Positions 35,660-46,070 of a DNA stretch of 64,000 nt are shown here, in pieces. The notes beneath the pieces were generated by a model. That model did no database searches. It saw only the letters and a list, made by a program, of their open reading frames with translations, and was not told where the DNA came from. How positions within the stretch are numbered: position 1 is the first letter of the stretch; each line of letters starts with the position of its first letter. The stretch covers positions 6,050,967-6,114,966 of the forward strand of contig NC_051091.1 in NCBI RefSeq assembly GCF_901709675.1, written 5' to 3'. Position numbers and translations under genes: made by a program. This DNA is from Syngnathus acus. Lineage: Eukaryota > Chordata > Actinopteri > Syngnathiformes > Syngnathidae.

Positions 35660-38110
35660 TGTGGACGGTCCCTCTCATAGATTGAGAGGCCCCATACACA
35701 AAATATAATTCTTACCATGGAGTAGACATACTTTTGTGCCCGCACCTTGTGTGTGTCTATATATATATACAACAATAGGTCATTGTTGTTACAGCTAATG
35801 GGGTAGAGAAGGTGTGGCTCTAATGAACGTGGAGTCCATCTTAACAAATGCCAAGTAGTCTGAGGTTTCCCCCCCCCCCCTTGCATTATACTTTGAATGT
35901 TCTTAATGAGGGCACAGGGACAGTGTGCTTGTGATAGCACGCTCCTAGAAAACAATAGAAAGTGGATTTGCAGAACTTCATGGATGCCATTTAGCTGTCT
36001 TTGTAATTCATTTCCAAATTCTTGCCATGTTACCAAGCATGGTGGTGGTGTGTGTGTTGGTGGGGGGGCAATTCCTGGCAATTTCTACATCTCATTCTCA
36101 TGCTTCCTGAACTCATGCGACTCTGCAAAACATTCCTCTGAACAAGAAACAAACACAATCCCTCCCTTGATGGATATTTGTTCACGTCCATTCTGTTCTT
36201 GATTTGATACGCAGAGTTGTTGTTGCCGACAAGGCTGAATCGCGGATCTACACTGAGCCGCGCCGATAAGAAGAAGAGAGGCGGCAGTAACAATCCAATC
36301 TCAGCCACTGTGTTCATGTCAGCCGAGTGTTTGCACGCCAAACTTGTGGTCTGCAAATGAATTTGATCTCAGCAGACAGCTCCCCAGACTTCTTCATGCT
36401 TGGGTCACATGCATTTTCTTCAGGGCGGCACCGAGATGTGCTTGTGATTCACACTCTAATCTCCTCCTTTACACATGTCAATTGAACACCGTACTCAAAC
36501 ACGTACTTTTTTTTTTTTAGCAATGCTTTTCTTTCAACATGTACAAAAAGCTCTTAGCATAAAAGCAAGAAGCTTCAAATTGCCATCAGTGCTGCAAATT
36601 GGCTCATTTTTTTCTCTCTCCCTTTTTTTAACAAAGCTGATCTAATTTATTGTTGTAGTTTTGGGACCAAATCAGTTCATGGCAGATGTTTTATATCAGC
36701 TTTTTAGCCAAACAAAAACAAGGGAGGGAGTGTATTTTTTTTCCCCACACAGGGCCAAGTAGCTTTGAATACTTTTTCTCTAAAAAGCAAAATCACTAGA
36801 AACTGCATTTAATGTTTACTTGGGTTATCCTTCTGTTTCTTTTCACTTTGTTGTTCAAAATTGATTTGAGTATCCTGATGGATTCATTCAGTTAATCATT
36901 CATTTACTGTAATTAAGCAACCCTTCATCACTTTGACTCTGGGCTCGTGACAAATGTCTCCTGCACATCTTCAACAAAACCAAAAGCATCATGACTCAAT
37001 TTAGGAAATGGGCCTACTGTTGATTAATGATTGTCTGCTCGCCATAATTGCTTTTCAGCCACACAAAAGTTTGTACAAATGGTCAAAGAAACATCAACCA
37101 TAGCTTTTGTGATTCGGCAATGTAGATATTTATTGTGTCACATAAAATTAACCACAAAAATGTTTTGTAAATATTTTCCGATTGGAAGTTCTTTTTAGCA
37201 GCAATGACAGATTTTGTTGTCTTAAGCAACTATCCACTTTGAGTTGTCATCAACTTCCTGTTCAAGAAGGTTGGCACTTTAAGTGAAGGCTGGCTGAGCC
37301 AAGTGGCTCTTTGACTGTCATTTTCAACTCACAACATTCCCAAAATGATGGTGGAGAAACCATCTCATCACTTTGTCATCGTGGAGATGGAGAGGGGACA
37401 GGGCTGCTGCCGTCTCCCTCCCCGAGCCCCCTGTGGAGAGGCAGCTTCTGATACACTTTGCCACAGCCCTGCTTTAATTGTGCAGAAAATGTGATTTGTG
37501 CCCCAGCCTCACTTTCCGAGTAAAGTGGTGTTCACAGTCGGGGGTGTTCCAGTCGCATGAATAGGTCTGCTGCGGAGCCATTCAGGAAGTGTATTCACTT
37601 GCCTTCACTTTGCCTTTTCACACAGGCGCTGCAAATGGTGATTTATGGCAACGTTATAATTTAGATATACATAATTCAACTGAATCTGCATGTCACAGAC
37701 ATATATTTGAGATACTGCAAACATGTTTCTGTTTACAAAGCCCCTTTCTAAAACAAAATGTCAATATTTTTAGTGGAAAATAGCCATAGTTTTTATTTGA
37801 CTGGCAATTAGAAATTGTACAATGCCACTTCAAGATTGGATTTAAATGAAATATGATTTACAGTTATGTTATTTCCTAAGCGAAGATAACGTGCGATAAC
37901 CTTGAAATTAGAACTTGGAGGCCAACCCGCACGGGATTGTGTCAGACTATAGAATTTACATTGTATTTAGTTGTGCTTATTAGTAATGAGAATTAGTAAG
38001 ATCAGTCAAATGTAGAAATATAAAGTTTACAATATCTTTGCGGCTGAAAAAAAAAAAACGAGTAGAAAAGTATTGAAAACTGGATTATAAAGTGCAGTCT
38101 CAATGAACAG
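35660..38110. other. Non-coding sequence including a candidate element
   Basis: C12 lies at 35869-35880. The 168-codon minus frame at 35575-36081 overlaps the end of the hAT element and the C-run, so it is rejected as a gene. The stretch 37360-37500 is GC-balanced, repeat-free and enhancer-like. No exon recognised. Confidence 0.45.
36880..37080. promoter_or_regulatory. Candidate conserved non-coding element
   Basis: Contains GTTAATCATTCATTTACTGT and AATTAAGCAA (36891-36920), GATTAATGATTGTC (about 37022-37035) and CCATAATTGC. This is a dense set of homeodomain-like cores in repeat-free text without a coding frame. Inferred from motif density. Confidence 0.35.
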
Positions 38111-38181
38111 GTCTATTTTAGAAATATCCATAAATAGGGCACACCGAGTTATACGGCGCATTATTGCACATAAAAGGAAAA
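38111..38181 (+). mobile_element. Fragment of a 'TATAAGGCGCA' fish repeat
   Basis: Text with ATATCCATAAATAGGGCACA, CCGAGTTATACGGCGCATTA and a following AT-rich part resembles fish repeats carrying ATAGGGCGCACCGGATTATAAGGCGCA. It is related in style to the GACTATAAGTCGCAC elements at 43983-44070 and 55822-56066. Diverged and partial. Confidence 0.45.
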
Positions 38182-39394
38182 CAAACTAGTACAACAAATA
38201 GGTCAAACTTTAGTCAACTTCAATTCAACATCCTTACATAAATTGATTTTGCAGCAAATGAACGGATATTAAATGTGCCGCATAGTCCAAAAGAGAATTG
38301 TTCAGAGTGAGTGAAGGAGTAAAATGAAGGAGAGACAGTGGCCAACGATGAGAGGAAGCGTAAAGCCGGGGCAGGGTGAGCAAGAGGAGCGTATGAGGGA
38401 GGAGTGAACGATACTGATAGGGAAAAGAAAGAAATCCTCCATGTACAACCCTCACCTGGATGTGGTGCTTGGGAGCGTCACTAAAAAAGTGCTGATGTGA
38501 CTTGAAGAGGGTGAGAAAAGTGCTTACTGCTTCTTCTTGTAAGGGAAAAAGGCTTGAGGTACATGCTTCACATATCCTCTTTGTTTGGAGACTTTGCAGT
38601 GGCTAGCACTTTCCATCCCCCCTATCTCGCCTCCATTTCTTTTTTTTTTTTTCTCCCCATTTTCTTCTTCATTCCGTTTGTTCTTATGGTAACGCCTGGC
38701 GAGCTACTTTTGGATCAATTTGTTACAGAATAATCTCTGCCACTATAGCTTTGACGAACGTTTCTTGGACCGGTAGTTGGGGATCACCGCACTAGAGGAA
38801 AAAGTGATCATATTCAGAAGGAAGAAAGACTTTGGGCTGGCAACGCTTTTTATATTTATTTCCAATTCCTGCATATAAAAAATAATGCTATATATCAAAA
38901 ACTTCATATCTTTTAGTTGTATGCTGTAATTTTTCCATACAATCTCCAATGTGACCTTCAGCTATATGAGATACACATTACACAAAGTAAATAAAAGTTT
39001 ACTTTTGAGAATGACACTTTTTTTTTCCTCTGAAAAATAATACATTCTTACTCCTTATAGTTTAAATAATCCATATTTTTGATGCCCGGGTGATGTTTTT
39101 TTTTTATGGGTTGGGGATAATTATGTTAATAATTAAATTTTGTCAATTTAATTTGGGGAACTCAGTTTTACTATCATACATTTATGTGTATATATATATA
39201 AATAAATTTATAAGAATACATTTAATGACTCAGTTTGAAAATGTAAAGAGCGTTTAATCTTCAGTGTGCCTTGGCCAACAAGCGTTCCTTTTACGTAATA
39301 GGCATCACACAAGATAAAAGTACAATGGATTTATACAATCTCAAGGTTTGTCTTTCCATTTCCAACCCCCTCTGGTATTATAATCAGTCTTTCT
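38182..39394. other. Anonymous non-coding sequence
   Basis: T13 tract at about 38639-38652 and several A/T-rich runs. No gene recognised. Confidence 0.45.
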
Positions 39395-39720
39395 AAAGCG
39401 TTTTAATCTCTTAATTCACTTGCATCGCTCAAATGACCGGCTCTTTCTTTCCACCAGCAGCACTTTGTATCTTCTAATCCTCTAAACTGCAGGAGATTTC
39501 CTGACCGGTAGCAACCCCAGCAGAACATTAAGAGACATAACCAAAATGTATGTTCAAGAGGATATCAGCTCCAGTTGGAGGGAACATTCAAATGGCTTTG
39601 TTTCAGCGGGCAGCATATCTCCCACGGTGATTCAGAGGGTGTTTAATCTCATTCTTTGTGAGACTACCAGTAATGTCTCTGTGGCGATAACTGGGCAGAT
39701 TTTTCTCTCAGCTTGATGTG
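39395..39720. promoter_or_regulatory. Candidate conserved non-coding element
   Basis: About 325 bp of repeat-free, balanced sequence with TTTAATCTCTTAATTCAC, CATCGCTCAAATGACCGG and GTGTTTAATCTCATTC words and no coding frame on either strand. Inferred from appearance. Confidence 0.35.
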
Positions 39721-40319
39721 GGCAAAAAGGGGAATTTATTTTAGTGGAAATTTTACATTGAATCTACGAAGTGATTCTATTTGATGAGGTTGTAGGATTT
39801 TTTTTTTTTAAAAACATTATAATCCAAACCATATCAGAGGGATCACAATATTTAGAACAGTATCAGATGTTGTTGTGGTTCTTAATTGTTCCTCTAGTGA
39901 CTTTAGAAATAATACTTTATTTCCTAAGAGTAGATGCTCATTCAAAAGATATTCACATTGCTTACTGTGCTATTTTGGCATTGATGACTTTGGTGAAAGG
40001 ATTTCATTGATGCTCTTTCTTTCATGATGACAGAGTGATGGTGACAACCTGCAAAAAACAATGAAATATCCTAATTCCGCTTCTAAACTTTCGTAATACC
40101 CATCGTTTCTAATCCACGCAAGATGAACTCTCCAGATATCTTTTTAAGCGCTCCCAATTTTATCACAAACAAGCAAATAGCCACAGACATCTCCCATCTT
40201 CCATCTCACTCCCAAATAGCATCCCCCTTTTTATCTCACCAAGAAAGGAGGAAAAACCGAAAATGTTTCATTGCCTCTGTCTGACAGGCAAAATAAATTG
40301 CACTTACAAGATCCAAATT
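39721..40319. other. Anonymous non-coding sequence
   Basis: AT-rich text with a T10 run at about 39800-39809. The 79-codon plus frame at 39771-40010 is hydrophobic but unrecognised. Confidence 0.4.
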
Positions 40320-40640
40320 ACATTGTTTAACCTCAAAATGATTGGCCCAGGCCCCTCTCCCTGGGCGTGATCTGCTGGGTGATGTATTGCTTTAGTTTAC
40401 TCCAGCACTGCAAATCCCACAGTACTCTGCAGGTCCTCCCCACCCCCACACCCCCAGGAGCACGGCTGAGCAGTGGGATGCGTACACCGTGATGGAGCCA
40501 GAGGCTCTTTAATGTTTTATAAGCCCCTTTTTCTGCACTCCACTTTAATTTGGGAATATGAAGCTGGCCCAGTTGAAAGAGGAGATTATTAGATGGCGCT
40601 AATCTCCTTGTATACAGCAGCCTTCCTCACCAACCTTCAT
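40320..40640. promoter_or_regulatory. Candidate conserved non-coding element
   Basis: Repeat-free stretch with CTGGGCGTGATCTGCTGGGT (about 40361-40380), ACTTTAATTTGGGAATATG and GAGATTATTAGATGGCGCTA words, the last flanked by CTAATCTCC to form a loose inverted arrangement. Relatively GC-rich centre (40430-40500) without CpG-island character. Inferred from appearance. Confidence 0.35.
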
Positions 40641-41185
40641 TTTCAATCCCAAATACAATGAGGGGCAGGGGGTGGGAGACAGCAAAGAGGCAGAAGTAGA
40701 GAGAGAGAAAAAACAAAATTGGTCTTCTTGTTTGTTATGCTGTGTTGTGAGCATGTAATAAGGCTCAAAATGTCACTGGTTCAAACAGTCGCCCTCTGGC
40801 ATTGGGGCATTGTGGGATTTGTATACTGGTTGAGTGATGATGAGATGCGCTCATAATTTTGGGAAAGCGGAAAGTCCCTGAGGATTTGTTTGGTAAATAG
40901 CCATTTTTTTCTAATGGAGTAAACGACTGGAAACAACTGTCACTGTCAAATGCACTGATGGCATTGCTTTGTTTTGTTAAAATGATTGCAGTTGAAAAAG
41001 AAATAGCTTTCACATAGCATTTCAAACATAGGAAGGTTTGTAAATAGTTGGTCATAGAATCATTTGTTTCAAAGACAGTGATGAGATGAAAAACAAAAAC
41101 ATGTTTTATCTAAATATAGCTTGCGACATCATACATGTATGGTATGTACCGGATGATGTAGTGCACAAAGCAAATCGCCATCACG
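40641..41185. other. Anonymous non-coding sequence
   Basis: Purine-rich GGGGCAGGGGGTGGG at about 40663-40677 and GAGAGAGA at about 40700. Nothing else recognised. Confidence 0.4.
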
Positions 41186-41188
41186 CCC

Positions 41189-41219
<31 letters not shown>

Positions 41220-41222
41220 ACT
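41186..41222 (+). repeat. Poly-C (C20) plus (CA)n compound microsatellite
   Basis: Twenty C residues at 41186-41205 run directly into (CA)8-9 to 41222. This is the longest C tract in the window and a likely polymorphic, error-prone site. Confidence 0.97.
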
Positions 41223-42724
41223 CTCACAAAACAAAAGCCTGAGAACAGTCCATGAGAAAAATAACAACATCATATGGAAGTGTAGATGAGAAGACCGTCC
41301 ACAAATATGTTCATGTCGGACTTGTGGTTTGAATGGTGGATGAGTGTTGCTCTAAATTTTGTCTGGAGTGCTATGTTGAGATATATCGAGCCGTTTTTGT
41401 GACTTCTCTCACGATTAAAAATAGTGAAGCTGTGTTAAATCTTTGTGTATTGTACCAGGCTTTAGCGGCGATAACTTCCGATTGTATGTGGAGCTTTCCA
41501 GGAACTTGAGCTATTACTAGCAATCCCAGCATCCCTGCTTGCCTAATCAAACACATTTCACTTCTGTGTAGCTCCATGAGTGTTGAGAAGTGTGGTTGTG
41601 TGTGTGTGGACGAGGGAAGATGACGGTTGGTCGGCAGCATGTGTGCAAAAGCACAATTGATGCTTTGAGTAGCAACTGAATACAAATGAAGGATTTGTCA
41701 AACTGCAACATTTTGGTCCCGAAAGATTACAATGCACTGAGGTAATTATACACGCGGATGATTGAACGCAATCGAAACGAGGCAAGTGTGTAAACTTGCA
41801 GCTTTTTATAAAATGCGAATGTCTGAATACTGAAATATATGTCGCAATGACAATTGTGATTTCTCAGTTTCTTGTGAACATGAAAAAACCCTGCAAGGTT
41901 GGAAGAGCTGCTGGGGTTCACCGAAGGTCAAAAGCGATTGCCGTGATTTATTCGGTGAAGGCTCAGTTAGGGGCTCAATCTTTCCCTGTGGGGGCCCAAT
42001 AGCCCATTCTGTAGCTGTCTTTATTGTGTTCACACATTTTGATTGTTTCCTTTTATCATTATTCCTGCAGAATTAAACACAGCATGAAATAAATGCCAGT
42101 GGCAGTTCTATTATGTGTTATTGTCACAATGCAGCGCACACCCATGCACGACTTCTGCAATCATCATAAAGACTTGTATTTTTCTTTTTGTTCAATTCCA
42201 TTATCATTGTTTTTGTTTTCTATAAGACTTTTAAGGGTTTTCAATATCCAGCAATGTATATTGTTCAATCTCAAGCAAGACTTGTTTGCAATAAAAATAA
42301 AAATACAGCTGTAAAAGGGAATGTCAATAGAATTTCCGCAGGGTCTGTTTAAATAATATAAATTGTCTGGAATGTAGTCAGGTTTTAATATTTGTTCTCA
42401 AAAAATATACAGTATATGTAATGTCAAGCAAGTTTTGACGATGTGAAAGTAAGAACTGTGTGGGGAGTTTTTGGTTCACTTGAGTGCACGCCCTTTATTC
42501 AAAGTTGGAGCTAAATCAGAAGTTCCCTAATGTATTCAAGTCTTATTTGAATGTCAGATCACATGTGACATTTCCCTTCCTATTCCTTCCAAACAAATCC
42601 CCATTATACATGTTTTATCAGACTTACTTGTCGAAAATTGACTTGGTGTTACCCTTTACACAAGACTGTGTTAGGAGACCAGTCTAGTTTGACTTATATG
42701 GCGTGCAAGAACTTGTCGACTGCT
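41223..42724. other. Anonymous non-coding sequence
   Basis: No exon or confident repeat. Frames on both strands are under 105 codons and unrecognised. Confidence 0.45.
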
Positions 42725-42767
42725 AAAGTAGGCTGGACCCTGTACCAGTCAATTGCAAGGCACATAC

Positions 42768-42932
42768 ATTGAAAAAGATTAAACATTAAATGAACATAGA
42801 AAAAAGGAAATAAATATAAATGAACAAACTAATATTGTTAAATAAAATAATAAAAAACAGATGACAGCTGCTGTATATTTTCTTCAGTGAAGCCATTCAG
42901 AATAAAAACTCTTGAATCTTGAATTCTCAATG
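42768..42932 (+). mobile_element. AT-rich insert ending in TTGAATCTTGAATT (possible retroposon 3' end)
   Basis: This segment interrupts the SINE-like repeat and has no counterpart in it. It ends GAATAAAAACTCTTGAATCT TGAATTC, a short direct repetition of TTGAATC like the 3' tails of some fish LINEs. The rest is A/T-rich with no coding sequence. Family uncertain. Confidence 0.4.
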
Positions 42933-42944
42933 TTTACTGGAGTC

Positions 42945-43021
42945 TTTAACTCATTCACCGCCAACCCAGTTAATATGGATCTTTGACGTCTGTAGCCGTC
43001 AAGGGTAGTGAATGAGTTAAA
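42945..43021. mobile_element. TTAA-flanked 77-bp miniature inverted-repeat element
   Basis: Perfect 14-bp terminal inverted repeats, TTTAACTCATTCAC (42945-42958) and GTGAATGAGTTAAA (43008-43021), enclose about 49 bp containing a second small inverted pair (GACGTC / GCCGTC). Both ends carry TTAA (42946-42949 and 43017-43020). The interrupted SINE-like repeat has TTAA at this point in its common form, so TTAA looks like the duplicated target, as with piggyBac-type transposition. The ends match a fish repeat I remember as TTAACTCATTCAC. Far too small to be autonomous. Confidence 0.65.
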
Positions 43022-43155
43022 TACCTTAACATGCAAAAGGAAAAGAGTCTCAGAGAAAACACATGTAAGCAAGGGCAGAAGATGCAAACTCCAAGGGTTA
43101 AACCCCAAATCTCAAAACTGTGAGGCAGACATCTAACCAGTCAGTTAGTCGAGAA

Positions 43156-43982
43156 TCGAAAGTTAAAGAGCACTCAATTGCGACTCTTATTGCTCTCCCG
43201 AGTTTTACATTCTACACATCTTCTGCACTTTAGATCATTTAAGTGCCGCAATTCACAAGTAATGAGACTTTCACAGTAAAGACACTTAGTATTTGAGTAA
43301 AATGTTAATTTGTTTTTTTTCCCGATAAGAAATACAATCCCCAAAAGTCTGATCACATCATTTTCTTAAGAAATCAAATTCTTCTGAAAACTTCTCATTG
43401 CACTATTACATTACCATAATGATATAATTAGATGGAATTTTATCACAATTATAAAGTATCATGAGTGCAGCTCTTGGAATTATTGTAACAACAGTTTGGG
43501 TTAAACCTTCCTCGACCGTCCTCAGCCATCCAGGAGGAGTTGATGTGGTCAGACAGTTTCTGCGTCCTTGCAAGGTTATCTTGTTGATTCAGATAGGATG
43601 GTGGGTGGCAGTAAAGAATCACTTTTCTGGTTACTGCATCACCCATGTACGCTGTGCCACCTGCTCCCAGAGGAGTGTGAGCGCGCTCTTGTGCATGTGC
43701 GCGCACAATTGGAGCAGGTGCTAGCCCCTCTATAGGAAACGTCCACAACAATCAGCAGACACCTCCTCAACCTTGGGATCCAGGGTCCCGCCCAAGCCTC
43801 AGTCACATTGTTTACAAAGTGAAAGAGACACACAGACAGAAGCTGTTATCCAGTCTTATTTACTCTCCAACTTAGCAACACACTCGGTTTGCTCGCCTTT
43901 CTTTATTTCTCCTTGTTTTTTACGAAGAGTGCAGGGGATTTATGGCTTATGATTGATCTGTACTTCATTACAATTCTTGCAA
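43156..43982. other. Anonymous non-coding sequence
   Basis: A 100-codon minus frame (43449-43751) and an 87-codon plus frame overlap at the same place and match nothing known. No repeat recognised. Confidence 0.4.
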
Positions 43983-44070
43983 GTACAGTATTTTATGTAG
44001 CGGATTATAAGTCACATTCTTTTTCATACTTTGACTGATCCTTATATTCAGTTGGAACTTGTTTATATTA
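43983..44070 (+). mobile_element. Partial copy of a GACTATAAGTCGCA-type fish inverted-repeat element
   Basis: TACAGTATTTT, GGATTATAAGTCACATTC, TTTTTCATACTTTGACTG and CTTATATTCAGTTGGAACTT follow the order of a common fish element carrying GTATTTTCTGGATTATAAGT, CGCATTTTTTTTCATAG and GACTTATACTC. The right terminus is missing. Related to the fuller copy at 55822-56066. Confidence 0.6.
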
Positions 44071-44140
44071 AAATTGGAGCTCAGACTGGCACCATGCAGG
44101 AATCTCTGTTCCCTAATCAGGTTGACCTCCTTTTGACAGT

Positions 44141-44212
44141 TAGGCAAATGTTTTGGGCGCATTACTGCCAATGAAAAGAGGGTGGCAGTAATGCACCCAC
44201 AATATTTGCCTA
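44141..44212. repeat. 72-bp near-perfect hairpin (possible mini-MITE)
   Basis: The left arm 44141-44170 (TAGGCAAATGTTTTGGGCGC + ATTACTGCCA) pairs with the right arm 44183-44212 at 27 of 30 positions, with a 12-base loop. Mismatches fall at arm positions 10, 13 and 18. The flanks show no obvious target-site duplication, although the right side repeats GGCAAATG immediately (44215-44222). A palindromic transposon remnant is more likely than an RNA gene, but a foldback RNA cannot be excluded. Confidence 0.7.
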
Positions 44213-44222
44213 CCGGCAAATG

Positions 44223-45919
44223 AAAGTAGAAGAAGTCAGGGAAGCATGAATTTGCCACTTCCTTACGCTACAAAGATTTGCAGCTCCAATAAAGAAGCTA
44301 TCGTTGTAATTTTATTTTCACTGACCGCACTGTTTACTAGTTAAGGTTTTGTTGCAAGCAGCCTTTGATAATTAATTTTTTTTTGCGTTGGAATACTTTA
44401 TTTTCTAAATATAAAAGCTCCCGACAGCTTTTCTTGTGTCCTTCACAGTGTATATAATAACTCTCTCCAGTGAGTTCCACTCCAGCCATGAAAGGATTTC
44501 CTCTTTCATGTTCTTTTTAAGTTGTTTTATTTCAGTGTTGTTTTTTTGGAGGTGGTCTACAAACAACCCTGTGCTCCTTTTTGCATCTTCTTTTGTCTTG
44601 TGTGGTTAAGCTTACATCGCACTTCCCTTCGCTTATCTTTGTTGTCCCTATATGAACTCTATTCAGCTTGATCCTCTACCAAACAGTTTTTTGAAAACTT
44701 GAATTTCCAAGTCTCAAAAAGTCAACATAAAATAAACAAGGATTTCATTCTATTTTTTTATTTTTAAATATTCATTTTTTTAACACTTCTTTTTTTAAAT
44801 TTATTTATTTATTATGAGTCTGAATGAGTCTGAATAGTATATTTGCCATGCGATCAGCTACGGAAGACGTACTTGTAGTTGAAGCATTCACAGTCGAGAA
44901 AAAAAAAAAACAAGTTGCCATCCGACTTTGTTCTGTGTTCCCCGCAGTTGGTTCTACATTTCTTATTGTAACTGAACTCCCTGCCTCGTGATCATCATTT
45001 AAAAAAGTTAACACCCAAAGAAGATTTGCTTTTTGTAAAAAGACCTCTGTGTGGGATTTCAATTATGCCCTTTTCCCCACTACACTCTTGTTTCCTTAAA
45101 AGCTCTCTCCGATTAATTTCGGAGCGGTTTTCTCTAATTTTCTCTCAACATTCTCATTTTCATTAAATGCCCCAGTAGGAGACCAGCATACTGCGAATTG
45201 CATTAGCTGGTTAGTCAGGGGAGCCGAGACGTTGGTCAACGTTTTATTACGACCCATGTTCTTTGTAATGCAATGTAAATCAGCAGGTCAGGGGGTCACC
45301 CAACACATTAATTCAGCACTGTGGATAAAAAGAGGAAGAATCTGTGTCTCATTACGCCGTCCCTCATCGCACGCAATCATGTTTAATGCTGGACAAGGAC
45401 TTTTGAAAGAAAGTAAAGTAAAATGCTTTGTCTTCTGAGCATTCACAATCAGAATTCTGCTCATTCACAATTCTTTTTCATGTCTTTTGGTAAGTTTGGG
45501 ATAGATAACTCTCCAAGAAACACTTTGTCTCAAAAGTCTCTTCCCATAATATCAATTTTAACACAAACACAAGTGACATCGCTCAAACAAAAGCAGCAAA
45601 CATCCTCATAATCTCAACGCAAATTTCCCAAAAGCAGTTGCCAGTTCTCATTACTGATGAAGCCTGTCTACGTTAGCGCTCTGCTTTCTCCCACTTAATT
45701 TCCCTCTTCAGTCATATCATCCAATCTTTCTTTCAATATATACTACAACACAAATGCATATTAGGTGTGAATGTATAATAAGGATGTGAGTGTATTTTAG
45801 AGTTGTGTGTGCTTGTGTCGCACAGCAACGGCGAGGAGAAAGGTAAATAAATGCAAATATGGACTGTGCACAAATTGATGCTTCAGTGTGTGTGTGCGGG
45901 CAGGAAATGCACTTAGGTG
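44223..45919. other. Anonymous non-coding sequence
   Basis: T-rich 44746-44815 and A12 at about 44899-44910. No exon or recognised repeat. Confidence 0.45.
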
Positions 45920-46070
45920 TGCAGCCTAATCACCTGCCTCCGAAGTGAGTCCAGAAACCTCTCAGCAGACGCCCCCTTTGGGCCGCCTCCATCAGCCTCG
46001 GTTGGTTTTCCTCCGGGCGCACACTTTAATTAATAATCACGTTAATTGGATTGAGGTCCCCACTGTGGAG
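45920..46070. promoter_or_regulatory. Candidate conserved non-coding element
   Basis: Contains GCCTAATCACCTGCC, CCTCCATCAGCCTCGG and a tight homeodomain cluster TTTAATTAATAATCACGTTA + ATTGGATT at about 46025-46052. Repeat-free. A 97-codon plus frame crosses it but is unrecognised. Confidence 0.35.

Larger units (their letters stand above)
42725..43155 (-). mobile_element. Diverged SINE-like repeat with tRNA-like head, interrupted by later insertions
   Basis: On the minus strand from 43155 the sequence reads CTAACTGACTGGTTAGATGT, CTGCCTCACAGTTTTGAG, GGGGTTTAACCC, GGAGTTTGCATCTTCTGCCC and TTGCTTACATGTGTTTTCTC. This matches the abundant fish repeat with TGGTTAGCACGTCTGCCTCA (box A-like), GGTTCGAATCC (box B-like) and GGAGTTTGCATGTTCTCCCC. 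Its distal part, GTATGTGCCTTGCAATTGAC then TGGTACAGGGTCCAGCC, reappears at about 42730-42765 and matches that repeat's CCCTGCGATTGACTGG/CAGGGT segment. Between them lie a TTAA-flanked palindrome (42946-43020) and an AT-rich insert (about 42768-42932). The pol III boxes are degraded, so the copy is inactive. Confidence 0.65.

Noticed and set aside
35575-36081. 168-codon minus-strand open frame
   Set aside because: Runs through a C12 tract and the end of the hAT miniature element, so it is not a conserved gene.
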